A stretch of 64,000 bases of DNA, taken from assembly GCF_045679555.1 (NCBI RefSeq), contig NC_092120.1, forward strand, positions 13,381,805 through 13,445,804. Direction: 5' to 3'. Both the position numbers and the translations under genes were made by a program. Source of the DNA: Salvelinus alpinus. Taxonomy: Eukaryota > Chordata > Actinopteri > Salmoniformes > Salmonidae. Below are positions 38,393-50,800 of the stretch, one piece after another. Each line of letters starts with the position of its first letter. The first letter of the stretch is position 1. Below the pieces are notes generated by a model, which saw nothing but the letters and a program-made list of their open reading frames with translations, was not told the origin of the DNA and ran no database searches.

Positions 38393-39440
38393 TTAAAGAG
38401 CACCATCAAGCTAAATTCCACTCCAGCCATTATCACGAGCCCGTCCTCCCCAATTAAGGTGCCACAAACCTACTGTGACTACCATCCATACGGCTTCCTT
38501 TGTGAGAGTACAGTTGCTACAACAGCCTCATATAAGTCCTATGCTAAGGCTCAGAATGGAAGTTGTTTTGGTCTGATGATTTATCAGAGTCAGGGCACTT
38601 ATCTCAGTGTTGGCTGGGTGAAATATTACCTGGAGGTTGCCCTGTCATTATGGTGCATACCTCAGGCTCTGTGATGTGACAGGGTGTGAGGGGAGACAGA
38701 GACAGAGAGAGGGGACAGGACACTGCATGGTGGCCCAGCTGCAGGCCTTATCACATTTACTGGGACAAAGTGTGCTTTGTGACTGAGGCCCTGTCTGGAG
38801 AGAGCAGGGCCAAGGGCCGACTGTTACACACTGGCCTGGGCTCTATGAAAATGAGTAGCAATTCTGCTCAATACACACACACGCTGAACTGGAAGTTCTA
38901 ATTCATGCAAATGCACACACACACACACACACAAAGCGAGCGAAAAAGACAAGACAATAGCTTGTGTCTGTGACATTGAACCATGCTAGTGGGGTCACTG
39001 GGTTCAGGGCTGAGAACAGAGGGTGAATCATTTGCATGCATGAGACTCCTATCAATGAAAGAGGGGTGATGTCGAGGTGCCAATGATTTGGATAAATACA
39101 AGGCTGTGCGTATCAGTGTGTGGTTTACAAAGCGTGCCGCTGGTTTCAATAAGCAAAGTCTTCATTTAAAACATACACTGAGTGTACAAAACATTAGGAA
39201 CACATCTCTCGAGTCGGTAAAAAAGGTTGTTAAAGAAATTCTAATTTGTGACCTGCACATCACTAATTTCCTGTTGCTCACAGATTTACTCAAGTCACTT
39301 CAAAGTCTAGCGTGCTCCCAATTACTGCCTCTTCAATTTAAATTATATTATATTGAATTCCGTATGACGTTGCAATCCAAGTAATTAGTGTCTATTTCAC
39401 AATAAGCTTCGATAGTGGGTTGCACATATTGATATGATAT

Positions 39441-39917
39441 ACACTGAGTGTACAAATCATTAGGAACACCTGCACTTTCCATGACATAGACTGACCAGGT
39501 GAATCAAGGTGAAAGCTGTGACCCCTTAATGATGTAATTTGTTAAATTCACTTCAATCAGTGTAGATGAAGGGGAGGAGACAGGTTAAAGGAGGATTTTT
39601 AAGCCTTGAGACAATTGAGACATGGATTGTGTATGTGTGACATTCACAGGGTATGGTAGTAATTGCCAGGAGCAACACTGCTGTTTTTTTCCACACTCAA
39701 CAGTTTCCAGTGTGTATCAAGAATGGTTCACCACCCAAAGGACATCCAGACAACTTGACACAACTGTGGGAAGCATTGGAGTCAACATGGGCCAGCATCC
39801 CTATGGAACGCTTTCGACACCTTGTAGAGTCCATGTCCCGACGAATTGAGCCTGTTCTGAGGGCAAAAGGGGTGCAACTCAATATTAGTAATGGGCTCCT
39901 AATGTTTTGTACACTCA
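39441..39917 (+). mobile_element. Tc1-derived element D, copy 2
   Basis: The ends TACACTGAGTGTACAAATCA and inverse TTTTGTACACTCAG bracket the element. The inside encodes HTH and linker pieces such as [21 protein letters not shown] lone extra terminus of the same family is at 39174-39206. Confidence 0.78.
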
Positions 39918-39984
39918 GAGATTACACCGTGGCCTCCATTTTTTTTGGGGGGGGGGGGTTCTCCTTTCCATTGGATGCGTGTGC

Positions 39985-41060
39985 TCCTTGGGATGGCACC
40001 TGCATGCACACGTACTTATTCTGCTAATTGAGTAATCCCAACTACCTGTATGCCCACCTGTATGCACACGTACTTATTCTGCTAATTGAGTAATCCCAAC
40101 TACCTGTATGCCCACCTGTATGCACACGTACTTATTCTGCTAATTGAGTAATCCCAACTACCTGTATGCCCACCTGCATGCACACGTACTTATTCTTCTA
40201 ATTGAGTAATCCCAACTCCCTGTATGCCCACCTGTATGCACACGTACTTATTCTGCTAATTGAGTAATCCCAACTACCTGTATGCCCACCTGTATGCACA
40301 CATACTTAGTCTGCTAATTGAGTAATCCCAACTACCTGTATGCCCAACTGCATGCACACATACTTATTCTGCTAATTGAGTAATCCCAACTACCTGTATG
40401 CACACGTACTTATTCTGCTAATTGAGTAATCCCAACTACCTGTATGCCCACCTGTATGCACACGTACTTATTCTGCTAATTGAGTAATCCCAACTACCTG
40501 TATGCCCACCTGCATGCACACGTACTTAATCTGCTAATTGAGTAATCCCAACTACCTGTATGCCCAACTGCATGCACACGTACTTATTCTGCTAATTGAG
40601 TAATCCCAACTCCCTGTATGCCCACCTGTATGCACACGTACTTATTCTGCTAATTGAGTAATCCCAACTACCTGTATGCCCACCTGTATGCACACATACT
40701 TAGTCTGCTAATTGAGTAATCCAACTACCTGTATGCCCAACTGCATGCACACGTACTTATTCTGCTAATTGAGTAATCCCAACTACCTGTATGCCCACCT
40801 GCATGCACACGTACTTATTCTGCTAATTGAGTAATCCCAACTACCTGTATGCACACGTACTTATTCTGCTAATTGAGTAATCCCAACTACCTGTATGCCC
40901 AACTGCATGCACACGTACTTATTCTGCTAATTGAGTAATCCCAACTACCTGTATGCCCACTTGTATGCACACATACTTATTCTGCTAATTGAGTAATCCC
41001 AACTACTTGTATGCCCACTTGTATGCACACATACTTATTCTGCTAATTGAGTAATCCCAA
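39985..41060 (+). repeat. 58-bp minisatellite, 19 copies
   Basis: The unit contains TGTATGCCCACCTGTATGCA, CACACGTACTTATTCTGC and TAATTGAGTAATCCCAACTA, period 58 bp. At least two units (near 40400 and 40850) lack a 12-bp TGCCCACCTGTA-type block and are 46 bp. Nineteen occurrences of AATTGAGTAAT were counted. Units differ by single substitutions. Confidence 0.95.
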
Positions 41061-43983
41061 GAAGCAAGTTCATGTTGTAAATTTGGTCCTGATGAAGACC
41101 TAGTTATAGGGTCAAAATGTTGCCTGTATAATGTAATAGAACTTAGACATAGGTGACTAAACATCTGTGGCCATATTCAGAAAGTGTTTCAGAGTAGGAT
41201 TGCTGATCTTGCCTAAGTGCTGCCCCTTAGATCATAATGAATTACATTGAATTAACAGGGAGAACCTGATCCTAGATCTGGCTTCCTCTCTGCAGCAGAG
41301 AAACTGTGGTGAAGAAAACAAGCCTAAATGCATTATTGCTAATCCTAACCCACCCCATTATGAAGTCATCTTAAATTCTAAGTGGACTTGTCTTGACTCC
41401 AGCTGTCCTCTCCCTCAGTACACTCCCAAACTGACTCTTCCCAGCAGCCTCACTGCTAATCAGCTGTAAAAATGATGTCAGGGAATCATGGGAGAAAGAA
41501 ATACTCTCACTGCAGAGTGGAAAATAAACATGTCCACATATTTTGGCTTAGGGTACGCCCCAATTTTGTTAACTTCGTTGGAATTTGAATTGTCTAGCAC
41601 AAAACGATTGGCATCCATGTCCGTCTTTATGGGAAAGACTTGCTAAGTGACGAGGTGATGATTGGGTAATGGTCCAAACCGGTCTATCTGATTAGATCTC
41701 ATGACAATGAGCGCACTACAATGAGCGCATAGATGATAGTTGTCAGCTTACTATTTTAAAAAACTCTGTACGTTCTGTCACAACCAGAAAAACAACTCAT
41801 GAATAACACAGATGTATAGACTGGAATCTAAAACAATGGTGAAACTGAGCATATCAGTTTGGATTCCTGGGTGTGTCTAACAGTGTGCGGTCCTTTCCGA
41901 TTCCGATTTCGTTCTCCATCCACAGGTGGTTGGGGAGGACGGGCTCGTGGTAATGGCTGGAGCGGAATCAGCGGAATGGTATCAAACACATGGTTTCTAT
42001 GCATTTGATGCCATTCCATTTGCGCCGTCACAGACATTATTATGACCCGTTTTCCCCTCATCATCCTCCACTGTCTCCATCAACTAATAGAATGGGAATT
42101 CTGTTGGCCTATTTCTGTTGTAGTCGAATAACGGGAGGTTTTGGAGGTGTTGCTCATGGGCCTCTGTGATGCCAGTCACTTTTCATGTGCTCACTACCAC
42201 CCAATCTCAACTACACCACCCACTCACAAGGCTGTTCTGCACTAGCAACATATTTCTCTTCTGAATAATTGAATGGCAAGGACTTGATCATTCGTGACTT
42301 TCTATCTAAAATACTATACAATTGTGCAAAATAGTAACAATAATGTGAGAATTAGGTTAAACCCTCAGTCAGAGGTGTTTGTTTAAGTGTCAGTGAGTGT
42401 CCGTCTTTGTTTGTGTGCAAGAGCATGGTAATGGTTGTCACATACAGCAAACAAGGGGGAAACAAGCACTCTAAATAGAGTGACTGCCAGTGGTGGTGAC
42501 CATCCCCAGTTCCCCTACCATCATGTTTCAAAATCTACAAATATTAAATTTTTTCCCCCTCCGTCTTCCCTCTCTCCTCTTCACCTCTCCTTTACCCCAC
42601 CTCTTCTGAATATGCAGCTTCTCTCCCACGTTTCCCTCTTTCTGTTCCACTCTCTCGCCCAACTCCTGAAATTCTTTCCCTGGCTCGTGATCTCGTCACA
42701 TGACCTTCCTCAATAGAAGACTTTATAACTCAGGAGCTGACAATAAGAAGTCTATGTGGGGAGCATATTGACATGGGCGCAAACAAGAACAAGGCACATC
42801 GTTCGCCCCATAGAACATTGCATTGTCATCTGGCTGCATGATTCTGTACAGTTTGTACTGGTAATGGAACATGGAAGACATCACCTCAACACACACACAC
42901 ACAATATGACTGACGGTCAAGTGTACCCTGAACAACAGGATTCACCGGTTCATGTCCGTACTGTACTGCAGAAGGTATAAATCCAACAAATAACTCCATG
43001 TATAGCTGAATTAACTATCAGACCCTCCCATTGACCCAGATGGAGTACTCATTAACACTGTCTGTTGAGGACTTTAAATTCACACTATGCCACATGACAC
43101 TATTATAGGCTAGTGATAAATGGATTTGAATATCATCTGTTATGTTCAGTAAGAGTAAGATTTTTGTTTTCTTAAATGCATCCTTCCTCTCTTGTCGCTT
43201 CTTTCCTGTAATCACTGATCCAACATGAATAAATGGTTGAAAGCGTAACAGAACCTTTGCTTTCACCAATCTACAAACTGATGAATGACTATCTCACAAT
43301 GCATTTGACATGATTTAAACAGGGTCACACAGTTCCTTGCTGCAGGTGTGGTGTCAACCAGTAATATCACTTATGATAATCTGTGATTAACTATAAGAAC
43401 ATAGTGTCACATGGAACAAGTTACAACTTGTCATTGCAAAAGAGCGGCATTAACAGCAGACCAGACCAACCAGATATGTAGGGAAGAGATCTACATTTGG
43501 TATATGAAATGTTTAACTCATATAGCCTAGGTAGGGCAAGGTAGCTGTCCTACCTGTCTCTCGCCCTACCTTTGTAGAGGAACGCACTAAAGCCCTGTAC
43601 CAGAGGCAGCGCAGAGGGTGAAACTCAATACATTGCTCTGAAGTTGTCTACAACATGAACATTGCAAAAGAAAGAATAAATGCTGAGTGCATAGTTTCAT
43701 GAGAGAAACAAGATCCAACAATTGGACACCGTTTCTCAAAGAGCACCCAATCCTATATCCTATTCAAATGAACGTGCCTTTATATAGGAATGTACAATGC
43801 CTGGAGTCACATTCATATGACATTAATACTGGAGAAATGGTAAAGGCAGACACACAACAATCACAGACAAACAGATAAATGAGCAGTTATGTTCAGTTAT
43901 GGCACAGGCTAAAAAGACAATCTCAGAGAGAAACTTTCTGGTGAGAGATGGGGATCTATTTCTCCCAAGAAAAGAACACTTAC
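41061..43983. other. paqr6-smg5 intergenic sequence
   Basis: No coding exon is recognised. It contains a degenerate palindromic repeat (41165-41285) and a copy of the short interspersed repeat at 41925-42075. The remainder shows nothing identifiable. Confidence 0.4.
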
Positions 43984-45201
43984 CGTGGGAGTCGGGCATG
44001 TAGAGTGCGAATATTCCCTAAAAAGAGCCGAGATGTGGCAGGTAGCCTAGTGGTTAGAGCGTTGGGCCAGTAACCGAAAGGTTGCTGGATCGAATCCCCG
44101 ACAAGATAAAAAGCTGTCGTTCTGCCCCTGAACAAGGCAGTTAACCCACTGTTCCCAGGTAGGCCATCTTTGTAAATAAGAATTTGTACTTAACTGACTT
44201 GCCTAGTTAAAGAATAATAATGTGAAACCGTTGAACTGTAGGCGGTGTCTGGTCTATCCTAGTAGCTCTCTACACAGCCCCTTCCCAGAAGAACACTGGA
44301 AAGACTGAAGAAACGTTCCTCCGCGCGCTCACGTGGACTGTTGCAATAACAAGACAGAAAACCTTATCTGTCCTGCGGGCCAGAAATTACAAGACCAAGG
44401 ATGTTCCCCCGTGCGCGTTTTTAACGTATGTTGTCTTTCCAAGAAAGAGGAGTACTGGATCTCCAATCTGTTTTCATAGACTATTTGGTCTTAATTTTCA
44501 TGTCGGATAGCCTACCATATTGTTATCACATTGTAAGAAAATTGTTATAGGCAAATTGCCTTTTGTTGGGGCGCAATGGAGGCCTATCTGTCAAATTTGT
44601 CACACTTCAGACGATAAAACACCTACACACTCATGACAGGCTACACTGCCAATTTCATCAATATAAATTGAATATGAATACAAAAAAGGCAAATGTGCCT
44701 GAAATTATATTTTAAGTGACAAGATACATAGGCTACATAATATAATTTGCATAATAGCTGAAAAGTCTGGGTCCGTGGACACATTTTCCTAGAGAACATT
44801 TGCAGGATTTCCAGTTTCCTACACGCTCGAAGAGCACACACATAAACGCACGCGCGCACAGGTACAAAATAAACATATCCAGTAGCCTACACACACGATA
44901 GATTGTTACATTGTAACAAGCACACTATGGCAAAGGAAAGAGAAAGAAACAAAGTCAAACCTTTCAGCTTTATATTGGCAGTGAGCTCATTAGCGCAAAT
45001 CTTCACTGGAGCAATGTAGTCACTGACCAAAATGAACAATTGTTGCTTGTAATAAACTATAGTCCCATCGTAAATCCGGTTATCCTGACCTTTGGAGGCT
45101 GGTGTAAATCTGTATAAACGTTCTATGTCCTGCATTCCTTCACAGGCGAATAAAAACACCGCAAACCCGTAGCCCCAATGTCGAAATCCCACCCTCCGCA
45201 C
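43984..45201 (-). CDS. unidentified candidate gene: ATG exon with signal-like N-terminus, possible second exon
   Basis: On the - strand an ATG at 45201 opens a frame of about 80 sensible codons before a possible splice donor at 44960-44955 (AAAG/GTTTGA, weak). The unspliced frame runs on to 44887. The start is basic then hydrophobic (MRRVGFRHWGYGFAVFLFAC), resembling a signal peptide, and the body is balanced in composition. A CCAAT-type sequence lies just upstream (about 45215). A possible 34-bp exon at 44017-43984 has a good acceptor (CTTTTTAG) and an excellent donor (GTAAGT). I do not recognise the family, and it may be a lineage-specific gene, a lncRNA or chance. It lies between paqr6 and smg5, so a paqr6 5' exon is another possibility. 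Confidence 0.25.
44036..44215 (+). mobile_element. salmonid tRNA-derived SINE (HpaI-like)
   Basis: GTAGCCTAGTGGTTAGAGCG, GGGCCAGTAACCGAAAGG, GGATCGAATCCCCGA and the tail AACTGACTTGCCTAGTTAAA are all present. It is the most complete SINE here. Confidence 0.88.
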
Positions 45202-45584
45202 ACAGCGACGTTTTGATTGGATGGGGACAAGAAAGAAACATTGTTATGGAGAATCAGGAGAGCAAGCCTTAAGGCATCCCATATCATCGCATAATTCTAT
45301 TTTACATGCACAGACAGTTATATAACATTTTCTTAATCCAAATGCCACATTTCAAAGTTTTTCACATTACATAATATTTGAAACAGCTCCAAATACTATT
45401 GGGTGATATCAACAGTGATGATTTTCATCTGTAGCCTATTCAATACCATGATCATTTGGGCAAAGTTGAAATTCTTCAGAAATTCTCACTCAGTAAGTCA
45501 AGGCTGGCAGGTCACTTCATAATATTCCAACTGAACCAGATCTACATGAAAAGCAGGGCCTTTTTTTCATGGACTGAGAGGCAC

Positions 45585-45950
45585 ATTGATAAAATGCTTT
45601 GTTAGGACTTTTTTATCCTCCCTCAGCACCCCCAGGGCCAGACTACTGCATTTGGGGTCAAGGGGGCCACGGGGCACTGACATCTGCCAAAATGTGCATT
45701 TCAACACATTTTGCCATAGTGCAAAGGAGAAAAAAATGCTGTTTCCTAATGCTATTCTACACTGTCATAATTATTATTACTTTTTTAAAGTGAATTCCCT
45801 GCAATTCTACACTTTTTGCCACGGGGCAGAGAAGAAGAAAAAAGGTGCTGCCATGAGGCTGAGAACATTTTGCAGTTTTAAAGCCAAATTCCTAAAATTC
45901 TACACATTTTTGCTATCATTACTTCGCCTTAAGATGCTTTAGGGAAACCG
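45585..45950. repeat. diverged tandem repeat around CAATTCTACAC
   Basis: Three or more diverged units carry CATTTTGCCATAG or TTTTTGCCACGGGGCAGAG and TTCTACAC. This is a common type of teleost repeat. Long open frames over it are compositional. Confidence 0.5.
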
Positions 45951-46329
45951 GGCCCTGGACTGTTCATTTCCCCACCACCAGAAAGTGGGCCAGCCCTGTG
46001 CTGTGCCAACCATCTTCTGTTGGGGTGGCGCTGACCCCGCTGCCAGGGGATTGGTCTCGCTCTGCCATGCCATGCAGAATGGTGGGCATTTGGCCCAGGC
46101 ATCCAGGGTAGTGAGGGGCACGAGACCTCACAACAGAAGAGAGCAGGATAGATGGCACCAGGGTCCTACTCACAGGACCGAGATTGATGGATGAGCCAGG
46201 CTGCACTGAACGGGTTCAGAATGAGAAGTTTGAGAGGAAAGTGGAGCAGAACTACCATATTTCAATAGGTAAGGGTGTTTTGAAACTTTGGAACAAACCT
46301 ATAAATTGAAAAACATTTCATGTGTTCCA

Positions 46330-46450
46330 AACAGCAAGCGGTACCAGAGCGGTAAGGCTAGGTCCAAAAGGCTTCTCAACAGCTTCTACCCCCAAACTAT
46401 ATGTCGTCTGAACAGCTAATCAAATGGCTACCCAGACTATTTGATACACA
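46330..46450 (+). mobile_element. non-LTR retrotransposon fragment
   Basis: Encodes a short RLLNSFYPQTIC-like tail (AAGGCTTCTCAACAGCTTCT, then ACCCCC), followed by CTAATCAAATGGCTACCCAG. This is typical of an abundant salmonid retroelement C-terminus. 5' truncated. Confidence 0.5.
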
Positions 46451-46689
46451 CTATTTCATTTTAATGTTGGTCAGTCGTCATCTCTGGATTAGTTCTTCAA
46501 CTTACTGAAACAATGGCTATTATTGTCATAAGGGTGCAGCCATGAGTATGTTCAGTTCAAATAGGTTGCTTTCCCAATTCAACGAGTCCTGTGCCTTGTC
46601 ATGAATTGTGTAAAGCTTTGAAAAAGTTGCCACTAAATGGTTTCTGCAAGAGAGTGAAAACAAGAAAATACATTTTAAAATTAGTTCAT

Positions 46690-46695
46690 TTTATT
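46690..46695 (-). terminator. smg5: candidate smg5 poly(A) signal AATAAA
   Basis: TTTATT on the + strand reads AATAAA on the - strand, 1.1 kb beyond the smg5 stop. The interval 46696-47809 contains no recognised coding exon or transposon and would be the 3' UTR. Single hexamers occur by chance in AT-rich DNA, so this is only a candidate. Confidence 0.35.
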
Positions 46696-47809
46696 GTTCA
46701 ATGCGTGGCCACACACATATAGAGTTCCTTTGCACTGTGCATGATGGGACAGTTAGTGATGATGGTAGATGGGATATATCAGGAGTTCACAAGGGTCAAA
46801 ACACAAACACCTTTTACTGCCATATTGGGATAGCCGCAGGCCACGCTCTCCTGACCCACCCAAGTCTACCTCTTCCTAAAACGGCACCATGACACAAAAG
46901 TCAGGACTATTTCTTTGAGAACAGAAGGATTATCAGACTGGTTTAGGGAAACGATACAAGACAACCTTATCCCTCCCCCTGCACTTCATTCCTGTGTGTA
47001 TTCAGCACAGCTTACAAAAACGCAAAATAAAGTATATTTGGGTACAAAAATAAAATTAAAACAATATAGCAGGGCATAACCCGTCATTATTCCTCCTCAT
47101 CATACACAGATAACACAATACATTAGTAACTGGACACAAAAAGTACACCGCAAAAAAACTGATAGGAAAGAAAACAATCCTGGAGAAGTGTACGTCCATT
47201 GACCTGAACCCTATGAGCTACGAGACTCCGATGTGTCGATAGCCTCAACGCTTGGCACGCTAGAGATGTGTTCTCTCTCTATGAGATTTACCCGACACCC
47301 CCCTGCCTTAGCAGACCAGACCCAACCAGCCATAGGGCTGACATAGTCCAACCTTCACAACACAGAGGGAAAGGAGGAAATGGGAAACACTGCTCTATAC
47401 AGCTAAACCAATGGATTTAACTGAGCGTGAATGTGTATGTGTGGTTCTCTCTCGACACGTAATGTACTCGTTTCTATCATAAACAGTATATGCCTGGTTA
47501 TGATGTGAACCAGGGGCACTAAGTGCGTAGCATCCCCACTTAATTCTCACCAACCTCTGGGATTGCTTCTTATGTTTGGGGGTCATCTGCTGTTTCTTAT
47601 TGCCCCCTTTGCCCATGTGTCTCGCTTTTTCTTTCCTTCAACTGCTTTACTTTTCCACCCTCTCTCTCTCTCACCCCCCCCTTACTTCCTTTCCTAGAGT
47701 TGATTTTCCTTGGAGACGCAGATACAGACAGAGCAACAGAGTGGGAGAGAGAGAGGGAGTGAGTGTGTGATCAGCTGTCCGCCATGCCGACCTCGCCCCC
47801 TCTACGCTC
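46696..47809 (-). other. smg5: probable smg5 3' UTR
   Basis: The 1.1 kb following the smg5 stop codon lacks recognisable repeats and open frames of any quality. It includes CT-rich tracts (about 47655-47690). It is interpreted as 3' UTR from position only. Confidence 0.35.
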
Positions 47810-50800
47810 TCAGCCAATCTCCTTCCACTGACGGTAGAACTCCACAATGTTCTTCAGCTCCATGCCTGCTGTCGCCACTGCCTGGGTGGCTGACTGTTAC
47901 CAAGGAGACACAAACAATGGAGGGTAAGACATCAACTCTTCTAACACCAATGAACATACAACGTAAGGTAAAATATCACGGAAGGATGAATGGGGGAGGT
48001 CGAACATGCCAAACTTCTCTTAGAAAGAACTCTGGTTCTCTACAAAGATCTACACTATGGTAAAATGGCAGTAGGTTATAACAGGGAAATATTAATAGCA
48101 ACACTGTACAACCCAAGGGATACACAGTAGTCAGACCAGCTGTCCATACCAACAGCGGTTGCTGGAGAGCCTAAAGAACTGAGTGAGTGATTGTATTCGT
48201 GATGTGTATACCTTCATGGGCGCAGAGCGGGTACACAGCTCCTCCACTGAGTGACCGGTGAGAATAGTGACCATGCCAGCCGTGTCTTCGTCTCCGTTGC
48301 TCTGGGAGACGGTCAGCTGACGACAGCTGTTCACAGTCTTGTATAGGTGCCTAGAAATCAGGACACATAAGGAAACAGTTAACACTGGGAAGGTGTTTTA
48401 CAGCTTTCATAAATCTTTTACCACTTTTGAAGCATTTGTATAAGAATGCTAAGTATTGAGAGGTGGCCATATGAAGAGACTGCAGAAAGACTAATGGAGG
48501 CTCACCAGGCTTCAATGTCCTGGCGTTTCAGTTTATCCCTCTCAAAACTCCGCCCTGACTCCTTCTGGCAACGTATGTACCTGAGGTAGAGGGGGACGGA
48601 AGAGGGGTTTACAACATCAAGTGTCTTCGCCCATATGGGTCGTAGCCTATTCTTAGTTTACTGGATCACGGATTAAGAGTGGGTTATGTTTAGAAACATT
48701 GTTTTGTTAAGATCTGAAGAAGTAAGGACAATATGGGCCCCAACAGCCAGCTCATTTGAAAATTGGTTACGTGAGAGATACATTGATATAAAAGGACCTG
48801 TATATCATTGGCTCTAGAGTTTCAAACCGGATAAAGGCTAAGCACATTGAAAATCGCCCTCTATCTTTTCATTCAGAGAACTGTCGACTCTACATATCCC
48901 TTTTAATGTGCTGGGTTGGCAGATTGTGGTTGTCATATCTTAAATGTGGCCCACTATATTACCATACGTCACACTTGAGGGTTGAGACAGACATATACCT
49001 GTTGCCTTTACGGAACTCAGACTCCAGGAAGCGGATACCGTCCCTCGCTCCGGCATTCTCCTTCTTCAGGTGGTCAAGGCCATCAATCACTGAGGCAGAT
49101 AAGTCAACCATCATGTTTTAACTTTGGTATCTATTCATTTCATGCTCTAACTAGAAAGACAAACTCAGCTTCAGTCGTCCCCTCGGGAACTTACAAAACA
49201 TAGCCAGCAAATAGCCAATGTCGAAACAATATAGCAGGGCTATTCAACTGGCTGCCAGCAGGACAGATCCGGCCCGTTTATCAATTTAGAATGGCCTTCT
49301 GATCATTTCAGATTTTTTAAATAATGTTTTTATCCTGCAAAAAAATCTGATGTTTAGAGCCAAAATGAGCCCTTGTTCAATATTCTCCAATGGGAGAATC
49401 TGTTTCCCTGTAGTCCCACCCACTAAGTGCTGTCAAAGAATATCACCCAACATACCAGTTAGCCAATCAGAGCTCGCCTATCAGCTCTTCCCAGCAGATG
49501 AGATCACTACACTGCCTGATACACCAGAGCATGCTTTTCGCTTAACTCAGCAGTGAGTTAACACCACAGACATCAACTTTATCCAATCAACATTGCTTGT
49601 TTCGTGGTCTGCTGAGCATCATGATCTACTTTTACATAATGATGCTCGGTGGCTAAGCACGGGTAATAATGCTCTCAAAAGAGCACCCTGTGTTAGCTTA
49701 GGGAGGAGATAGTTGCTTTTCTCCGTGATTGACGCCACAAGAAAGCCAACACATATCTAGTGAAAATGCTTGATGAACAGTCCGTATCAGATGTTTGTTT
49801 TTCATCTTCAATCAATTGAATGGATTTAATTTGGGAGTGCAGGGGAGGGATAAAACAGTTGACATCATTAAAAATTTCAAAAAAATAAAAATACATTTTG
49901 TTATTTTCTCCTCTGATTTGATTTCCCTACACTGCGCAACTATATTCAGTCATCAGTACAGATCACTCCCGTGATGGACGAGTTTTTAGATAAACTGAAA
50001 GCTAACTTTGCAACAAGATTTGAGGAGTTTAAGTCCCCACAGAGGTGGTGCAGTTTGTTATAGGGACCCGTTCTCTACTGATGTGGGGGGAAAGAGACCT
50101 CCCCGCAAAAAAAGTTTGTCGACAGATATGACATGCATAAAAAGGTTTCCAAGTAAAAAAAAAAAAAATACAGAAAAGAACGAAATGACAAAGAAATAGA
50201 AAATAGAACAGAATATGATGCTAGTCAACTGAGATATGCCATGCATAAAATGTCTCCTATGAGTAAACAAAATCAAAAGATGAAGTTATGTCTGTAAAAC
50301 GGACAGGAAAGTAGAAATGAACGTGATGCAGGTCAACTGTGTTATAAGTACAAATGTGTTCCATTATTTAAACAATTTCATCCACTGAATTAGGCTTATC
50401 TTAAAACCTTTTCTCAATAGGGGGTGCTGTTTACACTTTGTAGATTTTTCGTTCCCAAATTAAACTGCCTCGTACTCAATTCTTTCTCGTACAATATGCA
50501 TATTATTATTACTATTGGATAGAAAACACTCTAGTTTCTAAAACCGTTTGAATTATTTCTCTGAGTGAAACAGAACTCCTTCTGCAGCCCACTTCCTAAC
50601 AGGAAGTGAGATTTCTGAAATCGAGGTCTCTGTTCTATGGCCGGTTTATAAATTCCAATGTAAGCTATGGGGCTACATGCACTGCAGCCGCCTTCCCCTA
50701 GATGTCAGTAAGCGGTGAGACTTTGAATGGAGTGGATTGCATCATCTGGGGCACTATAAATCGTCTTGGAACGGAAGGACCGACCTTTTCGACGCGGCGC

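Larger units (their letters stand above)
36680..39917. repeat. large inverted duplication (arms about 640-700 bp)
   Basis: Arm 36680-37318 and arm 39213-39850 (approx.) are reverse complements over element D and about 230 bp of flanking sequence, including TTGAATTC with AATATAATATAATTTAAATT. A 1.9-kb spacer lies between. It is an inverted segmental duplication or two insertions of one composite repeat. Confidence 0.7.

Noticed and set aside
39985-41060. CRISPR-like regular repeats
   Set aside because: The repeat has no unique spacers. The whole 58-bp unit is repeated with point differences, and the genome is eukaryotic.
44036-44130. Possible tRNA genes in SINE heads (also 15341, 36480, 54613)
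   Set aside because: A- and B-box-like motifs are present, but the sequences continue into SINE bodies and tails and do not fold as complete tRNAs.
45586-46206. Several 60-118 codon frames on both strands
   Set aside because: They cover a diverged tandem repeat and a GC-rich stretch with no family resemblance and no splice sites of quality.
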